This document shows, one piece after another, positions 63,168 through 64,000 of a DNA stretch of 64,000 nucleotides. How positions within the stretch are numbered: position 1 is the stretch's first letter; every line of letters begins with the position of its first letter. The stretch comes from CAYNHF01 sp964397045 (GTDB taxonomy: Bacteria; Actinomycetota; Acidimicrobiia; Spongiisociales; UBA5794). The DNA is taken from positions 1 to 64,000 of the forward strand of contig CAYNHF010000047.1 in assembly GCA_964397045.1 (NCBI GenBank), given 5' to 3'. The position numbers and the translations under genes are program-made. The notes below the pieces were generated by a model. The model was not told the origin of the DNA. It saw only the letters and a list, made by a program, of their open reading frames with translations, and ran no database searches.

Positions 63168-64000
63168 TCAGAGCGGTGTTCCCTCGCTTGTCGCTTTCTG
63201 GTCGGTTGCCGCGGACGTGACGTCGAGGCCGGGCAGCAGAGAATCGTCTGCTGGAACGCTCACCGGCTGGACGACCCAGAAGTCTCTCGAAGCGGACTGC
63301 CACTCACTCAGAATCTGTGCCGCGGTCGAACTCTCGGTCGCCGCCACGTGCTCGCCCAGCAGGGCTCGCAGATCATCCAAGTGCGCCGCGTCGGGTCGAA
63401 CCGCAGGCGGCGCGGTTGGGGCGAGATGACTTCGCGCCCGCGACTCGGGATCCCAGAGATAGAGGGTGCCTCCGGTCATGCCTGCGGCGACGTTGCTCCC
63501 GGTCGATCCGAGCACCACGACGGTTCCGCCAGTCATGTACTCGGCGCAGTGGTCGGAGGTCCCTTCCACAATGGCCGTTGCTCCCGAATTGCGGACGGCG
63601 AACCGCTGACCTACCGACCCGGCAGCAAAGAGCCGGCCTCCGGTCGCTCCGTAGAGGCAGGCATTCCCGGCGGCATGTGGGCCGGGCCCAGGCACCGGGC
63701 GCGGTTCGATCGAAATGGTCCCGCCCCCCATGCCCTTGCCTACGTAGTCATTGGCGGTGCCGACGAGGTGCATATTGATGCCCGCGGCCAGGAAGGCCCC
63801 GAAGCTTTGTCCCGCCGTACCGGAGAAACGAACCCGGATCGTGTCGTCTTCGAGGTCATCGGTGCCTACGAGATCTGCGACCTCGCCCGACAATCTGGTC
63901 CCGACGGCGCGATCGGTGTTCCGCACCGGGTAGGCGAGCTCCACCGCCGCCCGCGTCCGCGCCGCCCTGCGACCCTCGACGGCGAGCTGCTCTCCTACGG
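63168..64000 (-). CDS. gltB: glutamate synthase large subunit, C-terminal part (5' end outside window)
   Basis: The C-terminal ~277 residues of the large (alpha) subunit of NADPH- or ferredoxin-dependent glutamate synthase. The frame stays open to the window edge. The segment is the right-handed beta-helix (GXGXG) domain: VGKGMGGGTISIEP, GNACLYGATGGRLFAAGSVGQRF, HCAEYMTGGTVVVLG and NVAAGMTGGTLYLWD. Amidotransferase and FMN domains lie upstream of 64000. The C-terminal ~90 residues are specific to this protein. It makes glutamate from glutamine and 2-oxoglutarate. Confidence 0.92.
   Translation of the reverse strand, partial: VGEQLAVEGRRAARTRAAVELAYPVRNTDRAVGTRLSGEVADLVGTDDLEDDTIRVRFSGTAGQSFGAFLAAGINMHLVGTANDYVGKGMGGGTISIEPRPVPGPGPHAAGNACLYGATGGRLFAAGSVGQRFAVRNSGATAIVEGTSDHCAEYMTGGTVVVLGSTGSNVAAGMTGGTLYLWDPESRARSHLAPTAPPAVRPDAAHLDDLRALLGEHVAATESSTAAQILSEWQSASRDFWVVQPVSVPADDSLLPGLDVTSAATDQKATSEGTPL

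Overview
This 64 kb window comes from a high-GC chromosome with dense gene packing, many GTG and TTG starts and frequent 4-nt ATGA/GTGA gene overlaps. NucS, SufU-type Fe-S assembly, a PASTA-containing bifunctional penicillin-binding protein, an F420-type luciferase-like oxidoreductase and secreted proteins with long Thr/Pro linkers point to Actinomycetota. The Thr-rich linkers and overall gene content suggest an Acidimicrobiia-like lineage; that placement is an inference. No rRNA, tRNA, CRISPR array, transposase or phage gene was seen, so this looks like core chromosome with a few accessory islands.

Layout. 1-8 kb: end of a Thr-rich membrane protein, a dienelactone-hydrolase-like protein, biotin ligase, the two subunits of a biotin-dependent acyl-CoA carboxylase, and a methylmalonyl-CoA-type mutase subunit. 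8-13 kb: an operon for a Tat-exported molybdopterin enzyme with Fe-S and cytochrome b subunits and a lipoprotein with two rhodanese domains; a perfect 22-bp Rex/CRP-like palindrome lies upstream. 13-24.6 kb: PBP, LON-domain protein, ABC exporter, an unrecognised protein, sirtuin, a rhodanese-MoeB fusion, a CAP-domain protein, leucyl aminopeptidase, PduO-type cobalamin adenosyltransferase and a membrane protein. 24.6-32.5 kb: transketolase, an M24 peptidase, and an E3-E2-LipB/LipA operon in which octanoyltransferase and lipoyl synthase are one polypeptide. 32.5-40.5 kb: small hydrolase operon, lipoprotein, a second mutase with an isobutyryl-CoA-mutase-like active site, a DsbB/DsbA-like pair, acyl-CoA dehydrogenase and LLM oxidoreductase. 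40.5-51 kb: sufC-sufS and sufU, MFS transporter, fumarase, second sirtuin, and sufD-Rieske-sufC. 51-55.2 kb: M23 peptidase, family 5 uracil-DNA glycosylase, DUF4015-like lipoprotein and a sigma-70 factor. 55.2-60.5 kb: an FkbK/FkbJ/FkbI/FkbH-like operon with a GNAT protein and an IspD-like cytidylyltransferase. 60.7-64 kb: nucS, sufB and the C-terminal part of glutamate synthase.

How the genes work together. The carboxylase, biotin ligase, two B12-dependent mutase subunits, cobalamin adenosyltransferase and acyl-CoA dehydrogenases form a coherent branched and odd-chain acyl-CoA metabolism, although the B12-binding small subunit is not in the window. The SUF genes are split over three loci within 22 kb and include two intact sufC genes. 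The most accessory-looking unit is the FkbH-type operon. By family knowledge it should convert a glycolytic three-carbon precursor into a hydroxymalonyl-type unit on a dedicated acyl carrier protein. It stands here without a polyketide synthase or methyltransferase, next to an acetyltransferase-like gene and a cytidylyltransferase.
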